Both the position numbers and the translations under genes were made by a program. DNA of 48,441 nt, from positions 4,094 through 52,534 of the forward strand of contig JADHZB010001939.1 in NCBI GenBank assembly GCA_015657535.1, written 5' to 3'. This document shows, piece after piece, positions 35,797-46,753 of this stretch (position 1 is the stretch's first letter; every line of letters begins with the position of its first letter). The stretch comes from Nephromyces sp. MM_2019. Its lineage: Eukaryota; Apicomplexa; Aconoidasida; Nephromycida. Below the pieces are notes generated by a model, which did no database searches, had not been told where the DNA came from, and worked only from the letters and a program-made list of their open reading frames with translations.

Positions 35797-36425
35797 TATT
35801 ATAAAGGAAGGTAAACTCAGTAATAATAGGTATGATGAGAGAATTTATAGTTAATGCGATGTTCGATTGAGATCGCCTATAAGGAGAGATTAAAGTTTAA
35901 TTAGTTGAAGTCATTAATTTTGAATAAGTAATTTATTGGCATTTTCATCTTATAAACCATTTCTTGACCTACTAAATAATTTAAAACTTTTTAAACACTA
36001 GGTTTGTGCTTGTTGTATAATTGGGATTCAGCATTATAACATTTCTACTAGTTGTGCTCGCTACAGCTTAGATTTGAAATTAAACTTTTGGAATTATAGT
36101 ATGTAGTATAAAGGTAATCAAGGTTTATTTATTGATGATATTTTCTAGCCAATTTTTTGTATTGGTAGAAGGTGAGGTAACAAAAATTGTTAGAAAATGT
36201 AAAAGTCATAGAATTAATGCATATTCATTGAACAGGTGTATCCAATACAGATAATAGCAATTGAAAAGTATTAAATAATTAATTATGTTTTTGTAACTTT
36301 TTATATACACGAATATAGGGCTAAATATTCAATTTTATTTTTTAAAGCTTGATCAGACAGATTTGTGTAAATAATCGTTATATTTTTCTAATTTGTTAAA
36401 TATAATCACACGTATATATATTAAA
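35797..36425. other. Intergenic region at the right border of the repeat-poor domain
   Basis: 629 bp between the T-protein start and the small AP2 gene stop. TATATA and CACGT-type tracts typical of the right flank begin at its right end. No gene seen. It must carry the T-protein promoter. Confidence 0.5.
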
Positions 36426-37965
36426 TTAGAATTGTCCTGAGGAAATCTTTGCAAATCTTTGTTTACGGAGTTGCCTTTCAGCCTTTTTAGATATATATTG
36501 TAATCTCATCTGTCTTTCTGTCCTCATGTTGTCAACCCTACCTATAAATATAATAAAAAATCAATTAAATATATTTTTGGGGTTAAAATATTTATTTTAG
36601 TTATATTCAATCCTATACACCTGTTGCCTCTAGGTTCAGACGAAAACTCTCAGCACTTTCCTTAGACTTCATTAGGCCATAGGCTGCTCTAAAACGTCGT
36701 ATACGATGAACCCCATTTTCATGCCACTGTGCTGACCAACAATTCAATCTGTGAATAAAAATATATAATATATGTGTGTAAATAGATTTGATACCTAGCC
36801 TATCTTTCTAGGATATATGTTGTGTTTTAAGTATAGGTAACAAAGTATACCTCTCATTATAATGAATACCCTTAACATCTGAAATCATTGGAGATGATGT
36901 GTGATATATGCAGTTATATCTCCTTCGTTTCCAATCTCTCCATTTCTTTAGTAAATTCCAAGGGTAATCATCTCCAAGAAATTGGCCTGAACGAAGTTGC
37001 TCTATTTTCTGTAAATTGTGTTTAAATATTTTTTTAAATGAGTATAAATATGTGGAAATTGTGTATAAGATCTACTATAAAGTTTATTTCAACTTTCAAA
37101 TTATAAGGGTGAAAATTGTGTTGAAAATTAAATAAATATTGCCAATTTACACGTTCTCGATTATAGTGAAGTGGTAGAAAAGTTTGTAATGGGTCTAGGT
37201 TTGGTTTCTGTGTTTTATTGATATTCAAATTTTCGGGTTCTAAAAACATTATAAACAATGAAAACAATTATTAAAAATTTTGTTATACATATTTAATACA
37301 CATATATATGTACATGCCTAAAAATTTTAGATATAAATTTTATATTTCAAGTAATCTAAAGGTAAATCAATTTATTAATACAAGAACCCGATATTAATTA
37401 ATATTGGATTATATATATACACACATACAGGCCACACACATGTTCACGCATACATACACACCCACTAACATACATCCACCCACACCCATATACATACACA
37501 CACACCCAGTTACATACACACATCCACCCACACCCATGTACATACACCCACACCCACATACATACACACACCCCCATATACATACACACACACCCATATA
37601 CATACACACACACCCACTAAATACACACACCCCCACATACATCCATACACACACCCACATACATCCATACACACACCCACATACATCCATACACACACCC
37701 ACATACATCCATACACACACCCACATATCCACAAACGCCCACAAACATCAACACACACACACATACATACACACACACATAGTATTGTGAATTCACCTGG
37801 TATGTATGGGTGAATTATACGATTAGAGGTAGGCTTGAGGGAGTGTTTGCTAAAACGTAATTGACAAAACAAATTAGATAAACTATTTATAGATGAAGAT
37901 GATGTAACCACATCAGATGATGTAAAAATAGGGGAAAATTTTTCAAGTTTCATTACTTTCAACAT
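36426..37965 (-). CDS. Small AP2-domain protein, 5 exons, 219 aa, possibly mitochondrial
   Basis: Exons (minus): 37797-37965, 37151-37239, 36851-37008, 36621-36748, 36426-36541; all phases agree. An AP2 domain spans about residues 132-182: VKGIHYNERLNCWSAQWHEN, then RIRRFRAAYGLMKSKESAES, with the family's W-x-A-x-W and the terminal helix. Before it comes a very basic patch, WNLLKKWRDWKRRRYNCIYH; after it comes a Lys/Arg/Gln helix, MRTERQMRLQYISKKAERQL. The first 60 residues are Ser/Thr-rich with few acids and resemble a targeting sequence. ApiAP2 proteins are usually nuclear transcription factors. I recall reports of AP2-domain proteins as structural parts of apicomplexan mitoribosomes; the small size, RNA-binding-like charge and N-terminus would suit that. 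Intron 1 holds a CA minisatellite. The domain call is firm, the location is inference. Confidence 0.85.
37420..37780. repeat. CA-rich minisatellite in intron 1 of the small AP2 gene
   Basis: The plus strand is almost entirely ACACACCCATATACATAC-type sequence. A regular 22-bp unit (ACATACATCCATACACACAC plus CC) is repeated four to five times at about 37634-37722. It creates long accidental open frames of Cys/Val/Gly or His/Thr/Pro on both strands. Confidence 0.9.
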
Positions 37966-38084
37966 TTTATTATGGATGGATATATATATATATATATATA
38001 TAGTAAATGTGATTGTAGATATAGAGGTATATCTTATGCATGCGTAGACCATGTGTATAAATGTATTCAATGAGAGTGTGGGGT

Positions 38085-38119
<35 letters not shown>

Positions 38120-39281
38120 TGTGCTGATTTGGTTACATCTATGTGTGTGTGTGTTGATTTGGTTGGTCATACATATATATATTTGCGTTGACTGGTTATA
38201 TGTGTTTATGTTGATTTGATTTATATGTGTTTGTGCTATGTCTAAGGAGCTAAAAATAGGACGACTAGATTTCTTAATTTGGAGTAAACTTTTGTTAGGT
38301 AATTATGAATAAGGGTCACATAACTAGCTGTAATTCCTTGATTGGGTTACTCTATTTGTTATACTTTTCCTTTTTTCTAGCTCGACTTATTGTAAAATTT
38401 CACCCTTACCTCATCAACCTCATCAAGTCTAATTTAACACATTGTATTATATATGTGTATATTAATCGATTTCTATATGATATTTAAGCTCTTGGCTCAA
38501 TGGGGAAATTTAGTTAGTTTTTTAATCAAGCCTGAGCTGTGCTCTCTCCTCCATATAATTTATTTTAATTTTTTTTGATCTCCACTGCTACTAGTCTTCG
38601 TATAATTTTAAGGTGTCATGCCTAGGCAAAATTTTGCTAGAGTGTTTTGGTTCAAGTGTATATAACATTTCTTTCAGTTGAAATCTATTCATTCCAATTA
38701 GGCAGACAAATTACCCAAGGAAATTATAAAAGTTTGTTATCATATTTTAAAAAATCTGCAAAAATATTATTTTAACATAGACAATAAACCTATAATCTAC
38801 ACACACAAAAGCTCATCAACACACCAGATACCTCTTTGACTAAACATATCAATATATTTAATCTACATATACACACATCACACCTCTAGTTTATTTCTAA
38901 TCTCGTAAAATAGATTTGACTACACATTTCAATACATATCTAGTTATTATAAAACTCCAACCGTTTTACCCTATATACACTTTAATACATCAATTTATCT
39001 GATTTCAAACATTTAACAACTGAATTTTATACATAAAAATTTATAATTTCATTCTCGTTCAACCTCTACCAACATACACATACTCACAATATCTCCCTCT
39101 CACAACACCCATATACATAATACACATACATACAATACCCTCCCATAAACAATCACACTAGACTCTCACATACAGCACACCCAATTTTCGCACACTCCCC
39201 TTCCACTTCAAACATATTCTATACACATTCCACAGCCCGCTACCCGACAAATTATGAGGTAATAGACACAACAATATAGGT
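37966..39281. other. Divergent intergenic region between the small AP2 gene and URM1
   Basis: 1.3 kb with (TA)n at 37981-38001 and 38088-38115, a few TGTGTG-type copies, then pyrimidine/CA-rich DNA towards the URM1 start. It should hold promoters for both genes. No extra gene was accepted. Confidence 0.55.
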
Positions 39282-39629
39282 ATGCACATCAAAGTGGAGT
39301 TTAGTGGAGGACTGGAGGACTTGATAGAAGGAGATAGGGAGAAAGACATTTCAATGCCCGGATATGAACAACTCCCCATTTGCGCATTTATTGCACACAT
39401 TTTGAAAACACATATAAAGAAGCGACCAGAATTATTTGCTCGATATTTACCTTCAAAATCAATAAATACAGGCCCAGAAAATGGCGTAGAAAACATGGAA
39501 ATGGCCATAGTAAGGCCAGGGATACTCATACTCATAAATGGCTCTGATTGGGAAGTTGAGGGCGGTGAAAATTACCAGATTAAAAATGGTGATAATATAG
39601 GATTTATATCGACATTACATGGTGGTTAA
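39282..39629 (+). CDS. URM1: Ubiquitin-related modifier 1, 115 aa, single exon
   Basis: Sulphur carrier for the 2-thiolation of wobble uridine in cytosolic tRNAs and a ubiquitin-like modifier. After activation by a UBA4/MOCS3-type E1, its C-terminal glycine is thiocarboxylated. The family core is visible: MHIKVEFSGGLEDLI at the start, KKRPELF at 46-52, VRPGILILINGSDWEVEGG at 77-95 and the invariant end STLHGG (110-115), so Gly115 is the active terminus. It is about 14 residues longer than the human protein because of an insert at about 53-76 between RPELF and VRPG, at the position where other URM1 proteins have only a short loop. No intron. The E1 partner and thiouridylase are not in the window. 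Confidence 0.95.
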   Translation: MHIKVEFSGGLEDLIEGDREKDISMPGYEQLPICAFIAHILKTHIKKRPELFARYLPSKSINTGPENGVENMEMAIVRPGILILINGSDWEVEGGENYQIKNGDNIGFISTLHGG

Positions 39630-40518
39630 AATATGTGTACCTAAAATAAAAAAGATTCACACCCAAATTGTTTTTTTGAGAGGCAGGGGGTTGAGGGAGG
39701 TGGAGTCTAGTAATCTTTTGTGCAAAAAAACTTTTTACTAAAAACTATACACTCCAATAATGAATGTGTATGGTATTGATGTTGATGTATATCAATCGAT
39801 AGGTGTGTATGATTATTATAATGATCTTATGTATGTGGAATGATGTGTATGTGTGTGATGATGATGAAGATGTGTATATAAAGATGATGAAGATGTGTAT
39901 GAAAATTGATGACAGTGGATGCACATTTATTAATGTAAATCTATGTATCAATATTCTGAATCAGATTTGGTGATACATGTGTCATAACATTGATAATACG
40001 TATATGTTTCATAACAAACTATAAAATTGGAAATCGTTTATAAAATAATAAAGCTGGAATATTAAGAAATTTGTAAACTTCAAACGTTAAATTACAAAAT
40101 AATTCCAATTCAATTTTAATATGAAGTTGTTTCACTTGTTATAATCAAAATACTAAGCATACTGACAAATAGTAAACCCTTTGGGTACAGAAAAATAAAT
40201 GTCTTACTAAACACACTAAAATTGACTTTGATATATTGCAATTTTAAGGATTTGAAACTTGAAAATTATTTAATGCGTGAAAAATAACTTGATATATCAT
40301 TTATATGTATAAATAACGCTTATATATGTGAAATTTGATATATCCCAACTCACTCTTTCCATACACACATTCATACATTTTCTCACAGCCACCTTCTCCA
40401 TATATACACATTCACTTTCATAAACCTATATTTACAATTCACACCTTCTCCACACACAAACTCACTCTCCCCCCCCCCNCCCCACATACCCACCCAAACT
40501 ATCCCCAAAACAAATAAA
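39630..40518. other. Intergenic region with a poly-C tract and an ambiguous base
   Basis: 889 bp between URM1 and mL54. It contains TG/GATGAT-rich DNA at 39770-39930 and plain AT-rich DNA. A CA/CT-rich stretch leads to a C homopolymer with one N at position 40479, probably a sequencing or assembly problem. Confidence 0.6.
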
Positions 40519-41183
40519 ATGCAGCCTAATTATTATACCCCATTATGTAAAACATTTTTAACACACATTTTACGCGCACACCGATACAATTTACACACAT
40601 CTACCTATTTCTTAGCCCCAAAAACAAAAGGTGGTAAAAAGGGGTCAGACACTTCAACACAAACAAACACACAAGCAGCCAATGAATTGGGAGCAGACCA
40701 TGTTTTTAATATTTATAATTCGATAAACAATGACCACACACTTATGAACGATGAGGAGTACCCAGATTGGCTATGGTCGCTAAATCAGCCAACTAAAACA
40801 TATGGTGAATTAAGCCTTATGTTTGTACATGGAATTGTAAGTAAAAATTACACACATTTATTTTTTGATTGCTATAAAAACATTAATCTCTTGTTTTTTA
40901 TACACTTTTTTTTTGGTGTTGCACACATATTGAGGCAACACATCGTTTGTAATATCCTGATGCACACACATTAGTCGATTTATCTACGCACAATATATAT
41001 TATTTACACACACACATATAATATATATTTACACACACGCTTTTATAGGGTATTGAAAATGCAAATTTTGAGGATTATAGACGTTTTCAAAGATTACACA
41101 GACGAGCAATTATAAAAATAAATAATTTGTATTTAAAAAAGTCAAAAAAATTAAATTTACAACCAATTTTTAAAGACCTTTGA
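40519..41183 (+). CDS. MRPL54: Mitochondrial large ribosomal subunit protein mL54, 2 exons, 150 aa
   Basis: Structural protein of the mitochondrial ribosome large subunit. Exons 40519-40836 and 41049-41183, joined in phase zero. The N-terminus is rich in Arg, His and Thr with no acidic residues for the first 40, fitting a mitochondrial presequence. The diagnostic family block is GADHVFNIYNS, then NDEEYPDWLWSLNQP at about 76-90 (the E-Y-P-x-W-L signature). The second exon encodes RRFQRLHRRAIIKINN, matching the family's R-x-L-R-K/R...I-x-x-N-N helix. The intron is full of TATATATT and ACACAC tracts. Gene order with URM1 and PIG-H on the same strand has no obvious functional link. Confidence 0.9.
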
Positions 41184-41256
41184 ATTTGCACACACATTTT
41201 TATTAAAAGTATATATACATTAGAGATAAGATGTTTTTGTGTGAAGTAATGTGTGA

Positions 41257-41440
41257 ATGTGAGTGCTAATGTATGTGTGTATATGAGCTTTAATGTGTGT
41301 GTGTATATGAGCGCTAATGTGTGTGTGTATATGAGCGCTAATGTGTGTGTGTATATGAGCGCTAATGTGTGTGTGTATATGAGCGCTAATGTGTATGTTT
41401 ATATGTATGTGTATGTAAGTGCTAATGTGTATTAATGTGT
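41257..41440. repeat. 24-bp tandem repeat 3' of mL54
   Basis: About five copies of ATGTGTGTGTGTATATGAGC plus GCTA, with looser copies on both sides. It begins about 70 bp after the mL54 stop codon, so part of it may be transcribed as 3' UTR. Confidence 0.9.
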
Positions 41441-42305
41441 GTGCGTGTGGGTTCTAATACGTGTATGGGGGATATTAATGTGCATATGGGGGATGGATTC
41501 TAATGTGCATGTACACTGTGCAGGACTTGCAACTTATTGGTGTGAGTATTGTATTGTTGTGTATATATATATATGAATTAGATGTGATTTTGAGTGTGTG
41601 TGTGTGTGTTTTCAATGTAAATCTATCTATAAATTAAAAGCTGATTCAAATATAGAGGAAACATAATTAAAAACGTATATATAATTAAAATGCGAAAAAT
41701 AAAAATTAAAACAAAAATGATTAAAATCATTATATATATACATATTGTAATTGTAAATGCCTCTAAAAATTGTTATGTGTAAAATACAAATTTTTTACAC
41801 ATACACACCACGTACATACATGTCTTGATAAAAATATTAAAACCATTTTAAGCCTAGATGTATCAGATGTATACACATTTCTAAATATCAATATATATAT
41901 ATGATATTAAAATGGCTACTATTAGCTATTTACATGAACTTTAAAATTACACTAAAGTGTATATAGAAAGGAGTAATCTTATGTTACTTAAATTTAGAAA
42001 TATATACACAAAAGTTTTCAATGTTGACATGCAAAATCTATAATATATATTTAATCACACGCCTTACACACAGACACTACTTGTGCATTACATAGATACA
42101 CACACATATACTACATATATGTAATACATATAAACTCATAAAGTAAACATATGTAAACCATACAACATAGACTACTCCACACATGCTCACACACATATAT
42201 ATGTATGTATATATATATATTTACATCTTCATCTCCGATTTTGGATCTTTTGTAAAAAGACATCTAAAAAACATAAAATGGTGCATTTTTTACAATTTTT
42301 CGAAA
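41441..42305. other. Intergenic region upstream of PIG-H
   Basis: TG-, TA- and CA-rich AT DNA. The reading frame of PIG-H exon 1 stays open upstream to 42183, so a longer N-terminus is possible, but that part is low-complexity MYVYIYIYIFI-like sequence. Confidence 0.5.
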
Positions 42306-43398
42306 ATGTCAAAAATACTTCCATATATTATGAAACCTTCATTTTTACCTATAAGGTGGTGTCAGTATCATTCAAAAATATTTACTACACACAAATTATC
42401 AAAAAATATTATTGAATTTAATTTTGGTTATAATTATTCAAAAAATAATATTTTTTATAATTATGTATTTTATTTATTGTTATCAATAATTGTTTTGACC
42501 ATATTAAATCATTACACGTTTGTAAGTTATAAATATATATATTTATTATATTTTATATATGATTTATTTGGATTTTAGCTAACTTAATTCGCATACAAAT
42601 GTTTACAATTGTACATATATACACACATATATACATATTTCAATGGATACTCACAAATATACATTTATAAACACACATACTGACATATATATGTATATAT
42701 ATCTATAGCACACATACACATAGAAAACACCTGTGATATTATTATATACATAGACATTATAATGCATAACATGTTTTTGATACAAAAATTCATCACTTAC
42801 ACCCCTATAACTGTTACACACAAAATTAAGCAAACACACTGGCAATTGTCACAAATGGGCACACACAAAAATCAATTTAATATTATTACATACATTTACA
42901 TATTTTTCACTTTTTGTATCCATCCTTCGATATTTATTTCTAATTTCTCTGCTAAGCATCAAATTTTATTTTTTAATTTTTAATATTTTTCAAATTTATT
43001 AATTTTAGAATTTTTATTACCAAATTGGAATTTTACTAATTCTAAATTTTATTATATTTATCTCTAAATATAATTCAATACAAAAAGGTATATAATCTAT
43101 ATATTTTTTATATACAATCATTTATTAAACTTTATGCATATTAATGTATATACATATTATATATATACTTGTAGACATCAACACATATATACATATTATA
43201 CATATGACTATAAAATATATACACATACTTATATTGTATATATATAATTACATATATACAGACATCTAATATACTTACAAACACGCATACATACACACAC
43301 TATACCAAAAAAACAATCCACACATACACACATCAAATAGAAAAATCAACACATACATATATACATTAAATATATAAATTATTACACACACACAAACA

Positions 43399-43436
<38 letters not shown>

Positions 43437-44068
43437 GAGTCAATAATCATATTAAATCAATATGGAATTCAAATTGACAAGTATCATTTCAGTGGAAAAA
43501 AAACTTCAAAATTTTTATCAAAACATAACATTGATAACGTACTAATCAATGAGGTAATCTTAATTTTTACACCCTTTGATAATATTATATTACACACATT
43601 ATCCTAATATATATATTTCTATGTTTTTATACATTTTTCTTACTATTGTTTTATACAAATTAAAAGGTTATTACATCTAGTAGACGAATTATTTATATGC
43701 TATGTTTCATCATTAAACCTTGTGGTAAAATTTTCCTACCATTTGAAGTAAGTTATTATAAATTTAATATATATACACACACAATGACATAAATTAAACA
43801 TACAATTAAATAGTACAACAAACACATGATTCACACACGTATACATACGCATAATATACACATATATATAATACACACAAACACACATGATATACATTCA
43901 CACAGGATACACATGCACACCTATATACACAGATACATAATATATATATATATATATATATATAAATAATGTGTATATAATATTTTATAGGAACATGTGC
44001 CCCGTTTAAATAATTTGATTGAAGTTTATAATATAATTCTTGAAAATTTTCCAGAACTTAAAAAATAA
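42306..44068 (+). CDS. PIGH: GPI-GlcNAc transferase subunit H (PIG-H), 5 exons, 189 aa
   Basis: Subunit of the ER complex that transfers GlcNAc from UDP-GlcNAc to phosphatidylinositol, the first step of GPI-anchor synthesis. Exons: 42306-42521, 43009-43087, 43438-43553, 43667-43747, 43991-44068; all phases agree and give 189 residues (human 188). Two close membrane helices form the family's hairpin: YNYVFYLLLSIIVLTIL (51-67) and YQIGILLILNFIIFI (76-90). The PIG-H domain follows: ESIIILNQYGIQIDKYHFSG, SKHNIDNVLINEVITSSRRI, IYMLCFIIK, PFEEHVPRLNNLIEVYNIIL. These align with the human LLIIDSLGIQ, DIVINEA, YYLCILLK and PRLDCLIEIY. Exons lie among CA/TA-repeat DNA, with introns up to 487 bp, so simple ORF scanning misses it. 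The start could lie further upstream. The catalytic PIG-A is not in the window. Confidence 0.9.
43399..43430. repeat. (TA)n tract in PIG-H intron 2, next to the acceptor
   Basis: A TA run of about 30 bp ending 8 bp before the acceptor AG (43437) of PIG-H exon 3. It takes the place of the usual polypyrimidine tract. A similar run lies in intron 4 at about 43939-43963. Confidence 0.85.
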
Positions 44069-44741
44069 CAAATTAAATGAAATTAATTGTAAACAAGATA
44101 TCAATAAATATAAACTATATACAAAATAATACATGTTTATGTTTGTGTAAAATCAATAAAATATGTATATATATATGTCTGAAAAATCAATAAAATACGT
44201 TTATATGTGTTTGAAAATTCAATAAAATACGTATATATGTGTGAAAAATCAATACGTATATATGTGTGTGTCTGTGAGTAAAATCAATATATATAATATA
44301 CATAATATATATATAGGTATATTAATCTTTAACAAGAAATCATAACTTGATTAATTTTATATATATTCCATTTTTTTTGATTCAAGTTTATACACTAAAT
44401 ATATTTAATTCAATATTCTTAATAAGTAAAAAAATTACCAATTTATTTTAAACACCCTATTTCATATTTTATACATCTTAGATTATAGTTTATTAACTTA
44501 AACATATGGATATATACACACTTTTAACACATATTTATAGTCTACACACATAATCATATAGTGACTGATTTATATGTATATACTATCTTAGCTCATAATT
44601 AATTTCAGATACACAGTCATTATACACCTATATATTCACAGATATTCCTACTTGCACTTTTATCCTCATGCTCTCCCATATATATACATTCAAAAAAATT
44701 CGTATACACACACTTCTACACAAACATACACACATAATATT
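44069..44741. other. Convergent intergenic region, degenerate repeats
   Basis: 673 bp between the 3' ends of PIG-H and the carrier gene. At 44110-44290 are degenerate copies of AAAATCAATAAAATACGTAT followed by ATATGTGT. No gene seen. Confidence 0.6.
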
Positions 44742-45816
44742 CTATCGTTTTGGGAAGAGTAAACCTAACTGTGTGTCTAATAAATCAAACACACTCCAAG
44801 TTAATGCACTCGTTAATGTGCGTTTTAAAATACGTGGCCCAAACCCCCGAAAAATTGACGTCCAACCCTCATTTTTAATTATTTTATAAATAATTGAAAA
44901 GCTGTTAAAAAATCGTGTTTGTGTGTATGTGTTTGTTTTGCTTGTTGTGTGTATGTGTGTATTGGTATATCTATAATGTAGATCTCCATTCAATTGAGTT
45001 GATGTATGTGTATTTTTACTAATTTTGGTTGATGTGTGTGGATCTGTATTTATTTTGGTTGATGTGTGTGGATCTGTATTTATTTTGGTTGATGTGTGTG
45101 ATCCTCCAATTGATTTGGATATATTCTGAGTGTGTATATCTTTATCCATATTTGATGCATTGTGTGTGTAGGTAGGTTTTGTTTGAGTAAATGCAAATTC
45201 GTGTGCAGATATACCATATAGGTGTGCATAATTTACTGTACCTTGGAGTTGTAGACGTGTACGTACAATATCAAAGGGGTGTGTAATGGCAGAGGCCATA
45301 AAACTTGAAAACATTGCACACGAGAAATTTAACACATTATAATAAGGTACAGAACGATCAAATAGGCCTAATAATTGTCGTGAGTTTTGATATATAGCAA
45401 AATATATACCACTAAATGGTGCATCACGTAGTATAGTTACACACAAACCCTTATAAAATGCAGAGATACCTTCATATCTTGCCATGTGTGTAATTGTTTT
45501 GAATAGGGAACCTTCTAAAATAGGACTCTTAATATGCTACACATTGTGTGTAAGAGGGTGGGGGGTAGGGGGTTAGGGTAAGGATGTAAATGTGTGGTGT
45601 GTGTATAAGTTTGTATCATTTAGAATCAGGATAAATTCAACATAAATTTAACTATATATCTTATGTAATTCAAATATATACATTGAATGGATAAGGAATT
45701 TAAACTAAACACTATGGATATAGTAAAATCAAATTTTGTATAAATTTGATTATATATATATATATACTCAATGTAGATAAATATTTATAATGCCTAATAT
45801 TCACACACCATATATT

Positions 45817-45854
<38 letters not shown>

Positions 45855-46753
45855 CCCAGTATATAACTAAAAGAGCTTATATTCAATCTCTCATCCACTC
45901 CTTATCTACATACACTCAATTACCCAGCCACACACATATATATACACATTTAATTAGCTACACATATACACTGAATCAGTTATACATATATAAATACAAA
46001 TATAAACCTATATACAAACATACTTATATACACACAGACACATTAACTAACCCATCCAGATTCAATTCGAGTTTTAACAACACTAACAGGGACAAGGAGT
46101 ACACAACTCATAGACCGTGCAAATGAGGCAGAAATCATATCGGTGGTTGTTGTTTGATTTTCAAAAAGTTTTTGCACATTTGAAAGTGTGTAAAAAAAAC
46201 AGGCTGTTGCAGGAACTATACGAAATGTGGCTGGAATTACACCTCTCCATAATGTACAAATACCCTCTTCTTTAACCATTGTTTTTGCTATTTTCCATCC
46301 TGTTGATTTTTGTGAACCAAATTGTTGCTTCAATTTTACACACACACATACACATTTGTACATATTTAATTTATATATACATGTTTATATTTAGTTAGAT
46401 ATGTATATGGTTTGATATATGCATGTATTGTTTATAGTCAGTAACCTATACTATGTGTATACCTATATATAATGGGTGCGTGTACATATATTTTTATAGT
46501 CTGCGTATATATATGTTTATTGTATGTGTATGTATAAATATATATTGTGTATATATATATATATATATTGTGTGTGTATATATATATATATTGTGTGTAT
46601 GTATATATATATGTTGTGTGTGTGTATAACTTGTCTTGTTCTTAAAACATCAAGTGGTTGGAGTAATATTGTCGAGCCAATTCCAGAAATTGAGCCGGAG
46701 ATAAGTGGGTGATGAGTTTTGAACAATTTTTCAGTTTTTGAATTTTCTGCCAT
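44742..46753 (-). CDS. SLC25A38: Mitochondrial glycine carrier of the SLC25A38/Hem25 type, 3 exons, 397 aa
   Basis: Inner mitochondrial membrane carrier that imports glycine for 5-aminolevulinate synthesis, the first step of haem formation. Exons (minus): 46631-46753, 46052-46327, 44742-45536; phases are zero. Three carrier signatures are present: PLDVLRTR (33-40), PVSVVKTR (121-128) and PFDIVRTR (220-227). Diagnostic of this subfamily are LWRGVIPATFRIVPATACFF, VVKTRIESG and GLCVTILRDAPFSGIYFAIY, the last nearly identical to the human block. The end PRILKRTLTSALTWSVFDLL also matches. It is about 90 residues longer than the human protein because of a low-complexity insert at about 242-346 (repeated HTSTKINTDP) in the loop of the third repeat, encoded by a TG-rich minisatellite. 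Exons are flanked by TA/TG arrays. The matching haem enzyme genes are not in view. Confidence 0.93.
45005..45110. repeat. 30-bp coding minisatellite in the carrier gene
   Basis: Two exact and one or two imperfect copies of a 30-bp unit (GATGTGTGTGGATCTGTATT plus TATTTTGGTT on the plus strand). Read on the minus strand in frame, they encode repeated HTSTKINTDP. No splice pair with correct phase removes it. Confidence 0.85.
46529..46628. repeat. TA/TG microsatellites in carrier intron 1
   Basis: Alternating (TA)n and TGTGTG blocks that fill the intron right up to the donor at 46630, which begins GTTATACACAC. Transposed into protein these give accidental YIYIYIH-type frames. Confidence 0.9.

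Noticed and set aside
35856..35876. GCGAT...ATCGC hairpin upstream of the T-protein start
   Set aside because: Only five base pairs with an 11-base loop; expected by chance and with no known regulator.
37398..38070. Long overlapping open frames rich in Cys/Val/Gly or His/Thr/Pro on both strands
   Set aside because: They are translations of the CA minisatellite in intron 1 of the small AP2 gene; dinucleotide repeats contain no stops in several frames.
38305..38487. 60-codon plus-strand frame with hydrophobic residues
   Set aside because: Low-complexity AT-driven composition; no recognisable domain and no support from context.
45005..45235. Treating the low-complexity insert of the carrier as an intron
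   Set aside because: A good acceptor-like TTTTTTAACAG exists, but no donor gives the matching phase, and the frame is open throughout.
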